The notes beneath the pieces were generated by a model, which had not been told where the DNA came from, searched no databases, and worked only from the letters and a program-made list of their open reading frames with translations. The translations under genes were made by a program, and so were the position numbers. A stretch of 64,000 bases of DNA from Moritella sp. Urea-trap-13 (GTDB lineage Bacteria; Pseudomonadota; Gammaproteobacteria; Enterobacterales; Moritellaceae). The stretch lies in the NCBI RefSeq assembly GCF_002836355.1, contig NZ_PJCA01000028.1:114516-178515 (forward strand), in the 5' to 3' direction. Below, in pieces: positions 17,942 through 27,017 of the stretch. Positions within the stretch are counted from its first letter, which is position 1; every line of letters starts with the position of its first letter.

Positions 17942-18619
17942 CTAACTCAGTTTTGCACTCGTGAGGTTGTTGTTACTATTACCTTGAAAAGTAATAACAC
18001 TTGCCAATTTAGTTAATAGCACACCATATAATGGTAAGAATATAGCCAAACTAATCAATAATTTAAAGCCGTAATCCACCGTTGCGATTTCAACCCAGTT
18101 AGCCGCCATAAAGGCATCTGAACTTTGGTAGAAGGCCACAAAGAAAAATATAATAGTATCGATTAAGTTACCAAATACCGTTGATGATACTGGTGCAACC
18201 CACCAGGTTTTTAATTGTCTTAAACGATTAAAAACAACGATATCAAGCGCCTGACCGAATAGATAAGCCAAAAAGCTTGCCAGCGCAATACGCCCAACAA
18301 AACTATTAAACTCGCTTAAACCAGCAAATCCTTGATAACTACCTTCAAAGAACACCACGGATAACGCATACGAGATCACTAATGCCGGTAACATAACTTG
18401 CGCAATAATGCGTTTTGCCATGCCAGCACCAAAGACACGAATAGTCAGATCGGTTGCTAAAAAGATAAACGGAAATGTAAATGCTCCCCACGTCGTGTGG
18501 AAACCAAATATATTTATTGGAAGTTGGACTAAATAGTTGCTCGCTGTGATCACTAAAATATGAAAACAAGAGAGACAGATCAACGCTTGACGCGTCTGCA
18601 TTGCAGTTAATTCACGCAT
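17942..18619 (-). CDS. yhhQ: Queuosine precursor transporter (YhhQ family)
   Basis: This 225-residue inner-membrane protein with about six helices belongs to the vitamin transporter-like YhhQ/COG1738 family. E. coli YhhQ imports preQ0/preQ1, precursors of the tRNA base queuosine. Family features include the polar helix FPFIFLATDLTIRVFG, the ALASFLAYLFGQALDIVVFNRLR segment (described here by its ends, ALASFLAY and VVFNRLR), and SSTVFGNLIDTIIFF. A preQ1-I riboswitch directly before the start codon supports the assignment independently. Confidence 0.92.
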   Translation of the reverse strand: MRELTAMQTRQALICLSCFHILVITASNYLVQLPINIFGFHTTWGAFTFPFIFLATDLTIRVFGAGMAKRIIAQVMLPALVISYALSVVFFEGSYQGFAGLSEFNSFVGRIALASFLAYLFGQALDIVVFNRLRQLKTWWVAPVSSTVFGNLIDTIIFFFVAFYQSSDAFMAANWVEIATVDYGFKLLISLAIFLPLYGVLLTKLASVITFQGNSNNNLTSAKLS

Positions 18620-18625
18620 AATAAA

Positions 18626-18662
18626 CCTTTTTAGTTAAATTCATGGGGTGAGGGAACCCATG
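18626..18662 (-). promoter_or_regulatory. preQ1-I riboswitch
   Basis: The minus-strand leader folds as P1 CATGGG/CCCATG (18662-18657, 18647-18642) enclosing TTCCCTCAC. It is followed by an A-rich tail ending AACTAAAAAGG. The GGTTC...ACCC pattern and ACTAA tail match the preQ1-I class. The loop CCT can pair with the terminal AGG, which is also the Shine-Dalgarno of yhhQ seven bases from its ATG. Ligand binding would therefore block translation. The downstream gene imports this ligand. Confidence 0.75.
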
Positions 18663-18703
18663 CAAATTGTATCCGCCCTTTCAATTGAAACAGGCGGACG
18701 GGC

Positions 18704-18731
18704 ATTATACAAAAGCTGGCCTTGAATTCAA
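18704..18731 (-). promoter_or_regulatory. Promoter of yhhQ
   Basis: On the minus strand TTGAAT (18731-18726), a 16-bp spacer and a perfect TATAAT (18709-18704) lie upstream of the riboswitch. A leader hairpin tccgcc/ggcgga sits between promoter and aptamer. Confidence 0.7.
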
Positions 18732-18885
18732 TGTAATTATATTTCAGACATAAAAAATTCACTCCGAATGAGTGCATGGTGTGACGAACCCGTAGGAAAA
18801 AAGATGACCAGTACCGCTTATCCAAACGTAGCCCCAACCCTCTTTAATGCTACAGCGCGGCTTACAAACTCTTACATTTACGTCG

Positions 18886-18914
18886 TTTACACGACGATAA
18901 AACGAGGTTAATAT
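18886..18914 (+). promoter_or_regulatory. Promoter of the tRNA-Gly-like gene
   Basis: TTTACA (18886-18891), a 17-bp spacer and TAATAT (18909-18914) predict a start about five bases before the tRNA-like 5' end. Confidence 0.75.
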
Positions 18915-18924
18915 CTTCACCCAT

Positions 18925-19000
18925 GCGGACATCGTATAATGGCATTACATCAGCTTTCCAAGTTGAAAACGTTAGGTTCGAATCCTGGCTGACCGCTCCA
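18925..19000 (+). tRNA. tRNA-Gly(TCC)-like gene, divergent
   Basis: These 76 bases follow tRNA-Gly(UCC): GCGGACATCGTATAATGG at the 5' end, anticodon loop TTTCCAA on the stem TCAGC/GTTGA, T arm TTAGG-TTCGAAT-CCTGG, and an encoded TCCA end. Departures from normal are an A-A mismatch in the acceptor stem, G-T wobble pairs in both lower arms and one extra base between the T stem and the acceptor. It has its own promoter and terminator and no neighbouring tRNA. It may be a decayed glycine tRNA, or a tRNA-like RNA kept for another role. Confidence 0.65.
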
Positions 19001-19006
19001 AACATT

Positions 19007-19033
19007 AAAGCTACTCATCGAGTGGCTTTTTTT
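19007..19033 (+). terminator. Terminator of the tRNA-Gly-like gene
   Basis: The stem aaagctactc/gagtggcttt (19007-19016, 19020-19029) is followed by a run of T. It starts six bases after the encoded CCA. Confidence 0.9.
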
Positions 19034-19236
19034 GTAAGTAATATTCTAAGCAAGTGATGCCCACAGTAATTCGGTTTCACAATCCCCCCTCTGAAACACA
19101 CCTTTATTATGTTAAAAATCATGCTTTCTTACCAATATGTCTGGATCGGCATACCACACCAAATAACACCGCGTAAATACATCATTATATCGTCTCATCA
19201 CAGTTTTAAAATAACATTACGGTAACAAAACCATTC

Positions 19237-19252
19237 ACTGATCTGGATCAGT
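19237..19252. promoter_or_regulatory. Candidate FNR site upstream of the DUF3149 gene
   Basis: ACTGATCTGGATCAGT is a perfect palindrome containing TGAT-N4-ATCA, the FNR core (consensus TTGAT-N4-ATCAA). A TATGAT -10 at 19273-19278 predicts a start near 19285, so the site centres at about -41, the class II activator position. Confidence 0.6.
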
Positions 19253-19333
19253 TTCCTTGTTTTTCAACTTGTTATGATTACCCATAAATAAGTAACTCAT
19301 AACATAATCACTGACTAATAAAGGATGAACACG

Positions 19334-19465
19334 ATGGATATCTGGACTAAACTTTTAAGCGATCTTTTTTCTGATACTGTTGGCATTGCTTCATTTAGCG
19401 TGATTGCACTGACCTTTATTATTGTTAGCGTACTCATCAGTATGTTTATTGTGAAAAGCCGATAA
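19334..19465 (+). CDS. DUF3149 small membrane protein
   Basis: This is a 43-residue peptide beginning MDIWTKLLSDLFSDTVG, then one hydrophobic helix (IALTFIIVSVLISMFIV) and a basic end (KSR). The pattern fits the DUF3149 family of very small inner-membrane proteins. AAGGATG gives a good Shine-Dalgarno. Function is unknown. The candidate FNR site at -41 suggests expression under low oxygen. Confidence 0.75.
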   Translation: MDIWTKLLSDLFSDTVGIASFSVIALTFIIVSVLISMFIVKSR

Positions 19466-19591
19466 CCACCCAAGGTTAATCGCTACACCTCAATAATTAT
19501 CAGCAAATAGCGACTATAATTAATGTATCATCATGAATGTTAGCCGCTTTACGCCGCCTAATTAAGGACATTCAACCAACCGGAGATGTCC

Positions 19592-19957
19592 ATGATCACT
19601 ATTATCAATCTAGCTGAAGCCAATCTATTTATTAACCTGTCACAAACCATCACCCACAATGATTACGAAACCGTATTAGAACCGGTGATCGCCGATATCC
19701 TCAAACAGCATCAGCAAGTGAATGTCTGCGTTATATTCGCCAATGATTTTGCCGGATTCGAGCTACATGCGTTGGTTGATGATGCGATGATGGGGATAAA
19801 GTATTGGCAATACTGGCATAAAATAGCGTTTATTGCCGAACCGAAATGGTTGCATACGCTGGTAACAACGATTGAAGCGATCAACCCGATCGAAGTTGAA
19901 AGTTTTTCAACGACTTTACAGGCTGAGTTATGGTTTAACGAAGAAGAAATTTTTTAA
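19592..19957 (+). CDS. SpoIIAA/STAS-like domain protein
   Basis: This 121-residue soluble protein (TIINLAEANLFINLSQTITH..., YETVLEPVIADIL, ...HKIAFIAEPKW) resembles the SpoIIAA-like/STAS-SEC14 family PF11964. I use the ATG at 19592 because CGGAG lies six bases before it, while the ATG at 19586 touches that sequence. No partner kinase or phosphatase lies nearby, so an anti-anti-sigma role is not supported. Confidence 0.65.
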   Translation: MITIINLAEANLFINLSQTITHNDYETVLEPVIADILKQHQQVNVCVIFANDFAGFELHALVDDAMMGIKYWQYWHKIAFIAEPKWLHTLVTTIEAINPIEVESFSTTLQAELWFNEEEIF

Positions 19958-20017
19958 TATTTAATAGGGATAGTAGAATAAAACTAACTGGCCGTTAGCT
20001 TTGCTGCAATTTCAACA

Positions 20018-20311
20018 TTACTGCGATTTCAACTTTGCAGCTATTTCAATAAGAGCGCCCTGCTCTTCTTCACGGGCAACCGCCAACCATGCACTGCTGG
20101 TGTAGTCTTCAAATTCAAATAATAAATTAATATCTTGGTATTCTAATACCCAAGCATGACGGTCTGCGCCCCAATTTTTATCACATACCCGCGCGTCTAA
20201 TACCGCCACCAAGGTTGGTGCCAGTGCGGTAAAATTTTCAAAATTCAATGTCGCATGCTCTAACATCAAAATATTAGCCGTTGCTTGTTGTGTTGCGAGA
20301 GTCCAGCTCAT
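20018..20311 (-). CDS. Conserved small protein, DUF3630-like
   Basis: A 97-residue acidic protein with the distinctive stretches RVCDKNWGADRHAWVLEYQ and LLFEFEDYTSSAWLA. I believe it matches DUF3630, often found next to recQ in vibrios and relatives, but I cannot confirm the family here. It lies downstream of recQ on the same strand with a 56-bp gap. Function is unknown. Confidence 0.6.
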   Translation of the reverse strand: MSWTLATQQATANILMLEHATLNFENFTALAPTLVAVLDARVCDKNWGADRHAWVLEYQDINLLFEFEDYTSSAWLAVAREEEQGALIEIAAKLKSQ

Positions 20312-20367
20312 GGTTTTATCCTTCCCTATTATTCATAAAATACGATCTGATTATGCGTCAGATAAAA

Positions 20368-22188
20368 CTAGTCGTAAGCCGCTATTTTAGTCAAAAATTG
20401 ACGACCGAAGCGTTCCAATTTAACGTGACCAACGCCATTTATATCTAACATTTCAGCTTCATTTTGCGGTTTTATCTCCGCCATTTCGGCTAATGACGCG
20501 TCATTAAACACCACATACGGCGGAATATTTTCACTATCGGCAATGTCTTTACGTAACTTACGCAGTGCAGCAAAGAGTTTGCGATCATAATTAAAATTAG
20601 CGATACGACTACTGCGTTTTGGTGCTTTATCTACATTGGTAATAGGCTGTAAGCGTGGTTCGGCTAATTCCAATGCCTGCTCACCGCGTAATACCGGGCG
20701 CGCCGCTTCGGTTAACTGCAATACCGAGCTACGGGTAATGTTTTGCAACAGTAACCCGCTGTGAATTAACTGGCGCAGCACACTTAACCAATGCTCTTGC
20801 GATTTAGCCTTACCAATGCCAAACGTCGACAACTTATCGTGACCACGTTCTTTCACGCGTTGGTTTTGCGAGCCTCTTAAGACATCAACAACATACGCCA
20901 TACCAAAGGCTTGGCCAACGCGATACACACACGACAATGCCATCTTCGCATCTTCAGCACCGTCATAACGCTTCGGCGGATCGAGACAAATATCACAGTT
21001 ACCACAGGGCTTATCGTTAAACTCACCAAAATAATTCAGTAATACCTGACGACGACAAGTTTGTGCTTCTGCAAACGCCACCATGGTATTGAGCTTGTGC
21101 ATTTCCACCCGCTGCTGTTGTTCGTTTTCAGTTTGTTCAACCATATAACGCACGCGCATGATATCGGCCGGATCAAACATCAATAATGCTTCAGCTGGTA
21201 AGCCATCACGCCCTGCACGACCAGTTTCTTGATAGTACGATTCGATATTTTTAGGTAAATCATAATGCACCACAAAACGCACATTGGGTTTATTGATACC
21301 CATACCAAAGGCAACCGTGGCCACCACGATATCAAGTTCATCGCGAATGAAAGTTTCTTGAGTTTCTTGGCGTTCCTGCTGCGATAACCCAGCATGATAA
21401 GGTTTGGCATCAAAGCCAGCACGACTTAGGCCTTCAGCAACTTCTTCAACACGTTTACGGCTGGTGCAATAAACGATACCACTGACACCATCCTGCTGTT
21501 TTACATAACGCTTAAGTTGATCTAACGCTTTGAATTTTTCCACCAGTGAGTAACGAATGTTAGGTCGATCGAAACTCGACATACTCACTTTCGGCTCATG
21601 CATTTGCAATTGATTAAGAATGTCTAAGCGTGTGGCATCATCCGCGGTTGCCGTTAATGCCATCATAGGTACATTCGGGAAAAACTGTTTTAACTTTCCT
21701 AATTCATTGTATTCAGGTCGAAAGTCATGACCCCAAGAGGAAATACAATGGGCTTCATCAATGGCAAACAAACTGATTGGAAATTGCTGCAGGTATTGTA
21801 AAAAATCCCCCACCATCAAACGTTCTGGTGATAAATACAAAACCTGTAAACGGTTGTTCTGTAGATCATTATAGATTTGAGCTGATTCTTGGCGCGCCAA
21901 GCTAGAATTCATATACGCAGCCGCGACACCACTGGCACGTAATGCATCGACCTGATCTTTCATCAAGGAAATAAGTGGGCTCAGCACTATGGTTAAACCA
22001 CCTCGCACCAATGCTGGCACTTGATAGCATAATGATTTACCGCCACCTGTAGGCATAATAACGAGACTATCGAGACCAGCAACCGCATGTGCGATCACCT
22101 CTTCCTGACCCATGCGGAATTGTTGATAACCAAAAACACTTTCAAGCACTTGTTGCGCGGATGGCAGGGTAGAAACGGTTGCAGTCAT
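20368..22188 (-). CDS. recQ: ATP-dependent DNA helicase RecQ
   Basis: RecQ is a 3'-5' helicase that starts recombination through the RecF pathway and restrains illegitimate exchange. The 606 residues show Walker [15 protein letters not shown], the DEAH box [20 protein letters not shown], helicase motif V/VI ([22 protein letters not shown]-like [10 protein letters not shown]), and the zinc-binding cysteines of the RQC region ([13 protein letters not shown]...CGNCDICL). A winged helix and an HRDC domain ([20 protein letters not shown]) complete it. E. coli RecQ is 609 residues. Confidence 0.97.
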   Translation of the reverse strand: MTATVSTLPSAQQVLESVFGYQQFRMGQEEVIAHAVAGLDSLVIMPTGGGKSLCYQVPALVRGGLTIVLSPLISLMKDQVDALRASGVAAAYMNSSLARQESAQIYNDLQNNRLQVLYLSPERLMVGDFLQYLQQFPISLFAIDEAHCISSWGHDFRPEYNELGKLKQFFPNVPMMALTATADDATRLDILNQLQMHEPKVSMSSFDRPNIRYSLVEKFKALDQLKRYVKQQDGVSGIVYCTSRKRVEEVAEGLSRAGFDAKPYHAGLSQQERQETQETFIRDELDIVVATVAFGMGINKPNVRFVVHYDLPKNIESYYQETGRAGRDGLPAEALLMFDPADIMRVRYMVEQTENEQQQRVEMHKLNTMVAFAEAQTCRRQVLLNYFGEFNDKPCGNCDICLDPPKRYDGAEDAKMALSCVYRVGQAFGMAYVVDVLRGSQNQRVKERGHDKLSTFGIGKAKSQEHWLSVLRQLIHSGLLLQNITRSSVLQLTEAARPVLRGEQALELAEPRLQPITNVDKAPKRSSRIANFNYDRKLFAALRKLRKDIADSENIPPYVVFNDASLAEMAEIKPQNEAEMLDINGVGHVKLERFGRQFLTKIAAYD

Positions 22189-22396
22189 GGTGGTTCGATC
22201 TCAATATAAATAATTGGGGGTACGCAGTTCATCGAATCTGCGAATCCACGATTTTAGCAGTATATACATGCTGTAAACAAACACTAGTAAAAACAAAATC
22301 AGCAGATCGACATTAACAAAATAATCCAGTGCATAAAATTGGCCTAAACTAAGGTGTGAATAGGTAGTAACTCGCTAATCGAAAAGGACATTCAAT

Positions 22397-24577
22397 TTGA
22401 ATAGATGCAAACAGGTTATTTTAATTATTTGCTTTATTGCTATCGTTCCAACAACTAACAGCCAAGTATTTCCATCGGCTGGTACTGCTTGGGTATTAAC
22501 TGGCCAACACCAAAGTTCCACAGCGCCAGATTGGCAACAACAATTTAGCACACCTGAAACCGTATCTCGCTGGGAAGAAAATCATGCCGATATTAGCATT
22601 GGCGGCCATTACCAACATGCCACCAAAAAAGTCGCCAGAATAGATTATATGTATAACCAAAAACTAGAGTGGAAAATGGGCGTTAAAGAGCAGTATTTAC
22701 GTCACCAACTCAGCCAATCTCAGCAAGACTATGAATCCCTGTTTTTACACTTCCAAAATGATACTGAAATGCCATTACCGAAAAACACCAACGGCCACCT
22801 AACGCCCCTTTATGGTGTACCTGAAGTCGTCGCCATTAAAAATAGCGACTCACACGCAGCGCCAATTAAATTACTGACGATGCCACTGCAACAACCGGTA
22901 ACCTTGGTCAACCAACAGACGTTATATCTACTCTCATCAGAAAAGCTCGATGGCTTAACCCTGCAATTTAAACACTCAGACGAGAACCAGCAACTCGCCG
23001 CTTCCAGCGTTAATATTGCCTATGCGACAAAGGCCATAGACCGTTCATCATCGAATCCCAAAAATGAAGATACAGACTGGCAACCATTAACTAAAAGCGC
23101 ATTAAGTAATACAACCAAAGTATCTTGGCTGCCACCCAAAAGCTGGCCAAGAGTGGCATTTACGCTGGTATTAAATCAACAAACGTCGGTGGCTCACGCA
23201 CGTTTTTTTGTGCTCAAAATAACCATCAATACACCATCAACAGGGCTACAGCTAGCAGGTATCAATTTACCTTCCTGGTATAACATCACTCAACATGGGG
23301 ACAAACAGCAGGTCACTATCTCTGGTTGGGATCCAGTGAATGATATCAATAAAGATAATTATATCGATGATCGAGAATACGCAATGCGCAAAAATAACCA
23401 AGCCAGTGCACGCTTCCCCTATCAAGCTCGTCTCGTCCCCCTCGGTCGTATGTGGAGTCCACAATCTTCATTTTGTTATACCAACTTATTCACCGTCGCC
23501 AATCGTAAGTTATTGGCTGAATATCTAGATCAACATTGGCAAGCGCAAGGCTTTGTCGGCGCTTACAATGATGATTTATATCGGATCCCAGGAAAAGTGC
23601 AATTCCCGAGTAGCAATGAAGGTAAGGTATTGGAGCTACAACTGCCAATCAAACAAGTAAGTCCACACTATTGGCAGCAACTCAGCGCATTTACCCAAAA
23701 ATTACAGCAAGCAGGAACGGAACGCTGGATAGGCGCTAATATTTCAAACCTGAACTTATTTACCGAACCAGACTTATTGCCAGTGAAAAACGGCTTTAAC
23801 TTCTTTGTCCGTGAAGATTATATTCACCCAAGCATGGGATTAGCCCACAGGGATGGGCTACTGCAACGCTGGGAACACTTTGTTCTGGTCGCGCAAGGGA
23901 AACGTAATATACTGATGGCCAATACCCGCAAAGGCGGAAAAGTTAGCTGGCAAGGTCATACCGCTGCCAACTGGGAACATGATAAAAGTACCAATCTGGC
24001 GATCTTTTATTTATTGAATAATCCCAGCCTCGATTTTTACCAGCAATGGAATAATAGCTTTTACTATTCTAGTGCAAATACCGAAAGCGATAATTTCTAT
24101 CAAGCCGGTATTCCTAAAAATGTAGCTTACCAACCAACCAGCATGTTACGCCATGACATTGGTAAACCGATTGCTGCACCCGCTAATTACCCCGCGGTCA
24201 GTTATGTCGATGCGGATAATAATATTATCGCCACCAGTCGTGATAACCAACTCAGCGTCAATGATCAACTGCTATCAATTACCCCGAGCCATTGGTTTTA
24301 CCTGCACCAGCAAACGACAAGCACATTCCCTTGGCAGCAAGTACAACCACCCAAGACAGCTGTGATAGCCCGACTATACCAACAAGGGTTAATCCTCTAC
24401 TACACAGATCTGCATGGTAAAAATAAAATATTTGGTCAGCAAGCTACAACGACCGTTGCGTTACCGGGTCAATACCGCAGACTGAATGCCGATGGCAGCC
24501 TAGGTAAGCTTACCGACACCATTACGCTCACTGGTTATCAAGGTGTTATTTTGATCCCAGAACAGCCCGCGACATAA
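22397..24577 (+). CDS. Secreted protein, possible glycoside-hydrolase-like
   Basis: This is a 726-residue exported protein that I do not recognise. It starts with TTG at 22397 after AAAAGGA and has a signal peptide (NRCKQVILIICFIAIVPTTNS). Residues 316-327 (DINKDNYIDDRE) form a canonical EF-hand calcium loop. Aromatic-rich stretches in the middle (GFVGAYNDDLYRIPGKV, GFNFFVREDYIHP) and a C-terminal block (LYYTDL..., LPGQYRRLNADGSL, LTGYQGVILIPE) resemble the barrel plus C-terminal sandwich of glycoside hydrolases. That is a resemblance only. In E. coli pldA lies between recQ and yigI; this gene occupies that place here. Confidence 0.75.
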   Translation: MNRCKQVILIICFIAIVPTTNSQVFPSAGTAWVLTGQHQSSTAPDWQQQFSTPETVSRWEENHADISIGGHYQHATKKVARIDYMYNQKLEWKMGVKEQYLRHQLSQSQQDYESLFLHFQNDTEMPLPKNTNGHLTPLYGVPEVVAIKNSDSHAAPIKLLTMPLQQPVTLVNQQTLYLLSSEKLDGLTLQFKHSDENQQLAASSVNIAYATKAIDRSSSNPKNEDTDWQPLTKSALSNTTKVSWLPPKSWPRVAFTLVLNQQTSVAHARFFVLKITINTPSTGLQLAGINLPSWYNITQHGDKQQVTISGWDPVNDINKDNYIDDREYAMRKNNQASARFPYQARLVPLGRMWSPQSSFCYTNLFTVANRKLLAEYLDQHWQAQGFVGAYNDDLYRIPGKVQFPSSNEGKVLELQLPIKQVSPHYWQQLSAFTQKLQQAGTERWIGANISNLNLFTEPDLLPVKNGFNFFVREDYIHPSMGLAHRDGLLQRWEHFVLVAQGKRNILMANTRKGGKVSWQGHTAANWEHDKSTNLAIFYLLNNPSLDFYQQWNNSFYYSSANTESDNFYQAGIPKNVAYQPTSMLRHDIGKPIAAPANYPAVSYVDADNNIIATSRDNQLSVNDQLLSITPSHWFYLHQQTTSTFPWQQVQPPKTAVIARLYQQGLILYYTDLHGKNKIFGQQATTTVALPGQYRRLNADGSLGKLTDTITLTGYQGVILIPEQPAT

Positions 24578-24692
24578 AAGAAAAGTAAGCGAATAGACAA
24601 TTTCAGGTGTATTCGCTGCAAAACTGAGTTACCTTAACGTAACTCATGAACTTAGTGAAAAATTAATTAACCACCAAGCTTAAGCAGGATGC

Positions 24693-25187
24693 ATGCAAAT
24701 AATAACCGAGCAAGACGTAATTGACCAAGAGCTCACTGAACAACAGATGCTCGATTTCATCAGTGATATGTTTATGAATCAAATGCCCTTTAATGATTTA
24801 CTTGGTATGCGGATCACCAGTTACACCACTGACAGTATCGAATTACGGATCAATATGGATGATAAGCTGATTGGCAACCCGATCCGGAAAATACTCCACG
24901 GCGGGGTGACTGCAAGTCTGCTTGATGTAGCAGGCGGTATGTTAGTTGCTGCGGCAGCTATTCCACAAATGACCACCAAAAGTGCCGCTAACTTCCATAG
25001 CAACCTGAAATCACTGGGTACCATCGACTTACGCGTCGACTATTTACGTCCAGGCTGGGGAGATGAGTTTACCGCCACAGCACAGATTATCCGATCTGGT
25101 AACAAGGTAGCAGTAACGCGAATGGAATTGCACAATCAAGCTGGGGTACACATTGCTTTTGGTACCGGCACCTATTTAGTTGGTTAG
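24693..25187 (+). CDS. yigI: YigI-like hotdog-fold acyl-CoA thioesterase
   Basis: This 164-residue cytoplasmic protein of the 4HBT/PaaI thioesterase superfamily has the hotdog signature LHGGVTASLLDVAGG and the strands KSLGTIDLRVDYLRPG. It lies before rarD as in E. coli. It should hydrolyse medium- or long-chain acyl-CoA thioesters; specificity is not visible. Confidence 0.85.
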   Translation: MQIITEQDVIDQELTEQQMLDFISDMFMNQMPFNDLLGMRITSYTTDSIELRINMDDKLIGNPIRKILHGGVTASLLDVAGGMLVAAAAIPQMTTKSAANFHSNLKSLGTIDLRVDYLRPGWGDEFTATAQIIRSGNKVAVTRMELHNQAGVHIAFGTGTYLVG

Positions 25188-25283
25188 CCAATCGCAAAGA
25201 TAATTAATATCACTATCGCTGATTATCCATCATTGTTATGCTAGCCGACCTATTTATTCCTATAAAAACCGCTGGCATAACCA

Positions 25284-26192
25284 ATGACAACCAACAATGA
25301 TACTAAGCACGGGGTGATATTCGCCGTTCTCGCTTATGTAATGTGGGGCATGGCACCGCTCTATTTTAAACAATTACAGCAAGTACCAGCGTATGAGATT
25401 TTAGCCCATCGTGCGCTGTGGTCATGTATTTTAATTGCCGCATTACTCAGCCTATTTAAATTATGGCCAATGGTAAAGTCGGTATTATCCGTGCCTAAGA
25501 ACGTGTTATTACTGCTCTGCACATCATTACTGATCAGTATTAACTGGTTAACTTATATCTGGGCAGTGAATAACGATCACTTACTCGATGCCAGTTTAGG
25601 TTATTTTATTAACCCGATTATTAACGTTTTTCTCGGCATGGTATTTTTATCTGAGAGACTGCGTAAGTTACAGTGGGCGGCTATTTTACTGGCGGTGATC
25701 GGCATCTTGATCCAAGTGTTCACACTCGGTTATCTACCTTGGGTGGCGTTGGTATTAAGCTGTAGTTTTGGTTTCTATGGGTTACTGCGTAAGAAGTTAA
25801 AGCTCAATGCACTGGTTGGTCTGTTGATTGAAACTATTATCATGCTGCCTATCGCGGCAACTTATCTATTTATCTTTGCGGACTCTGCGACATCAGATCT
25901 CGGCGCTAATAGCCTGCACCTTAATTTACTGTTACTCAGTGCCGCTTTTGTTACTACAATACCGCTATTGTGCTTTAATCATGCAGCGGTACGCTTACCG
26001 TTATCAACATTAGGTTTCTTCCAGTATATCGGCCCTACATTGATCTTTATTCTCGGTGTGACTCTGTATGATGAAGTGGTAAACACTGAAACGCTGATGA
26101 CCTTTGGATTTATTTGGGCAGCATTAGTGGTATTTAGCATTGATGGTTTTAAAAATAACCGTCATCAACGGGCAAAATTAAAGTCTACATAA
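25284..26192 (+). CDS. rarD: EamA-family transporter RarD
   Basis: This 302-residue inner-membrane protein with ten predicted helices belongs to the drug/metabolite transporter superfamily. It opens with the RarD-type sequence GVIFAVLAYVMWGMAPLYFK and has AYEILAHRALWS. The chloramphenicol-sensitivity label of this family is historical; the substrate is unknown. It follows yigI as in E. coli. Confidence 0.88.
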   Translation: MTTNNDTKHGVIFAVLAYVMWGMAPLYFKQLQQVPAYEILAHRALWSCILIAALLSLFKLWPMVKSVLSVPKNVLLLLCTSLLISINWLTYIWAVNNDHLLDASLGYFINPIINVFLGMVFLSERLRKLQWAAILLAVIGILIQVFTLGYLPWVALVLSCSFGFYGLLRKKLKLNALVGLLIETIIMLPIAATYLFIFADSATSDLGANSLHLNLLLLSAAFVTTIPLLCFNHAAVRLPLSTLGFFQYIGPTLIFILGVTLYDEVVNTETLMTFGFIWAALVVFSIDGFKNNRHQRAKLKST

Positions 26193-26228
26193 CTCGATTC
26201 AACATGACTATACAAGTATAGAGTTCAC

Positions 26229-26265
26229 CATCAGCCCTCAGGTCAATTGTTACTGAGCGCTGATG
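26229..26265. terminator. Hairpin between convergent rarD and CpcT-like genes
   Basis: The interrupted stem catcagc-c-ctcag/ctgag-c-gctgatg occupies the 73-bp convergent gap. It lacks a strong T run, so termination is likely but not certain. Confidence 0.5.
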
Positions 26266-26928
26266 TTATTCGTTATCCTCATGCAAAGCATAATCTTCCA
26301 GCTTCAAAAACGTGACAGGTACTTCAAGTCGACCTGGTACTAAATTGCCAAACTTGTCATAACCACCGTCTAAAAATGAGATATTCACTTCTGATACCGC
26401 GAAAAAAGTCGTTAGTAATGCGGCTCCGGAATTCGTAAAGCAAGAATTCGCATCAGTTTCTCCAACGAAGGTACTTGTCACTTTTAACTCAATGAGTAAC
26501 TCACAGTTACCGCTAATACTAAGTTGAGACTGAGTCAAACTGGCTAATACTTGCGGGAAATAATAAGCACCAGCAAAATCAGATGCACGTGGGATCGTGT
26601 AGCTGTATAAACGAATAAGACCGTTGGGCGTGGCGACGAGCTGCAGAATACGCTGGCGGAATGGTTTGTTTGCCGAGTCAATAATATTACTCTCGATATA
26701 CAACCATTCGCCATCAATACGCTCTTGCCAAATCGGTAATATTTGCAGGCCGATATTAACTTCACGTCCTTGAATAACATCGTTTGTAGAGCGATGAATG
26801 CCCACTAGCCATTGCTTTAATAACGCGGTATTTTCTGATTTAAATACAGCAGAATAAGCGAATGAGCTGAATAGGCACATAAGCGCGACGATAAATCGTA
26901 ATATCAAAATAACTCCCTGTAGCCACAT
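26266..26928 (-). CDS. CpcT/CpeT-like exported protein
   Basis: This 220-residue protein has a signal peptide (ILILRFIVALMCLFSSFAYS). The mature part matches the CpcT/CpeT pattern: LQILPIWQERIDGEWLYIES, then NKPFRQRILQLV, a late NCELLIEL and a C-terminal DGGYDKFGNLVPG. In cyanobacteria this fold attaches bilins to phycobiliproteins. Heterotrophic bacteria have homologues of unknown role, and no phycobiliprotein occurs here. It lies 89 bp downstream of uvrD on the same strand. Confidence 0.72.
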   Translation of the reverse strand: MWLQGVILILRFIVALMCLFSSFAYSAVFKSENTALLKQWLVGIHRSTNDVIQGREVNIGLQILPIWQERIDGEWLYIESNIIDSANKPFRQRILQLVATPNGLIRLYSYTIPRASDFAGAYYFPQVLASLTQSQLSISGNCELLIELKVTSTFVGETDANSCFTNSGAALLTTFFAVSEVNISFLDGGYDKFGNLVPGRLEVPVTFLKLEDYALHEDNE

Positions 26929-27017
26929 AGGTAGCGCTAACGTCCAAGTTAGCGTGTAGTATGCAGTGATACTATCCTAAAAAATCGCGCAACTATACTA
27001 CAAAAAGTTGAATCTGA

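Noticed and set aside
18631..18837. 68-residue minus-strand frame before yhhQ
   Set aside because: It covers the yhhQ promoter, leader hairpin and riboswitch; no start context.
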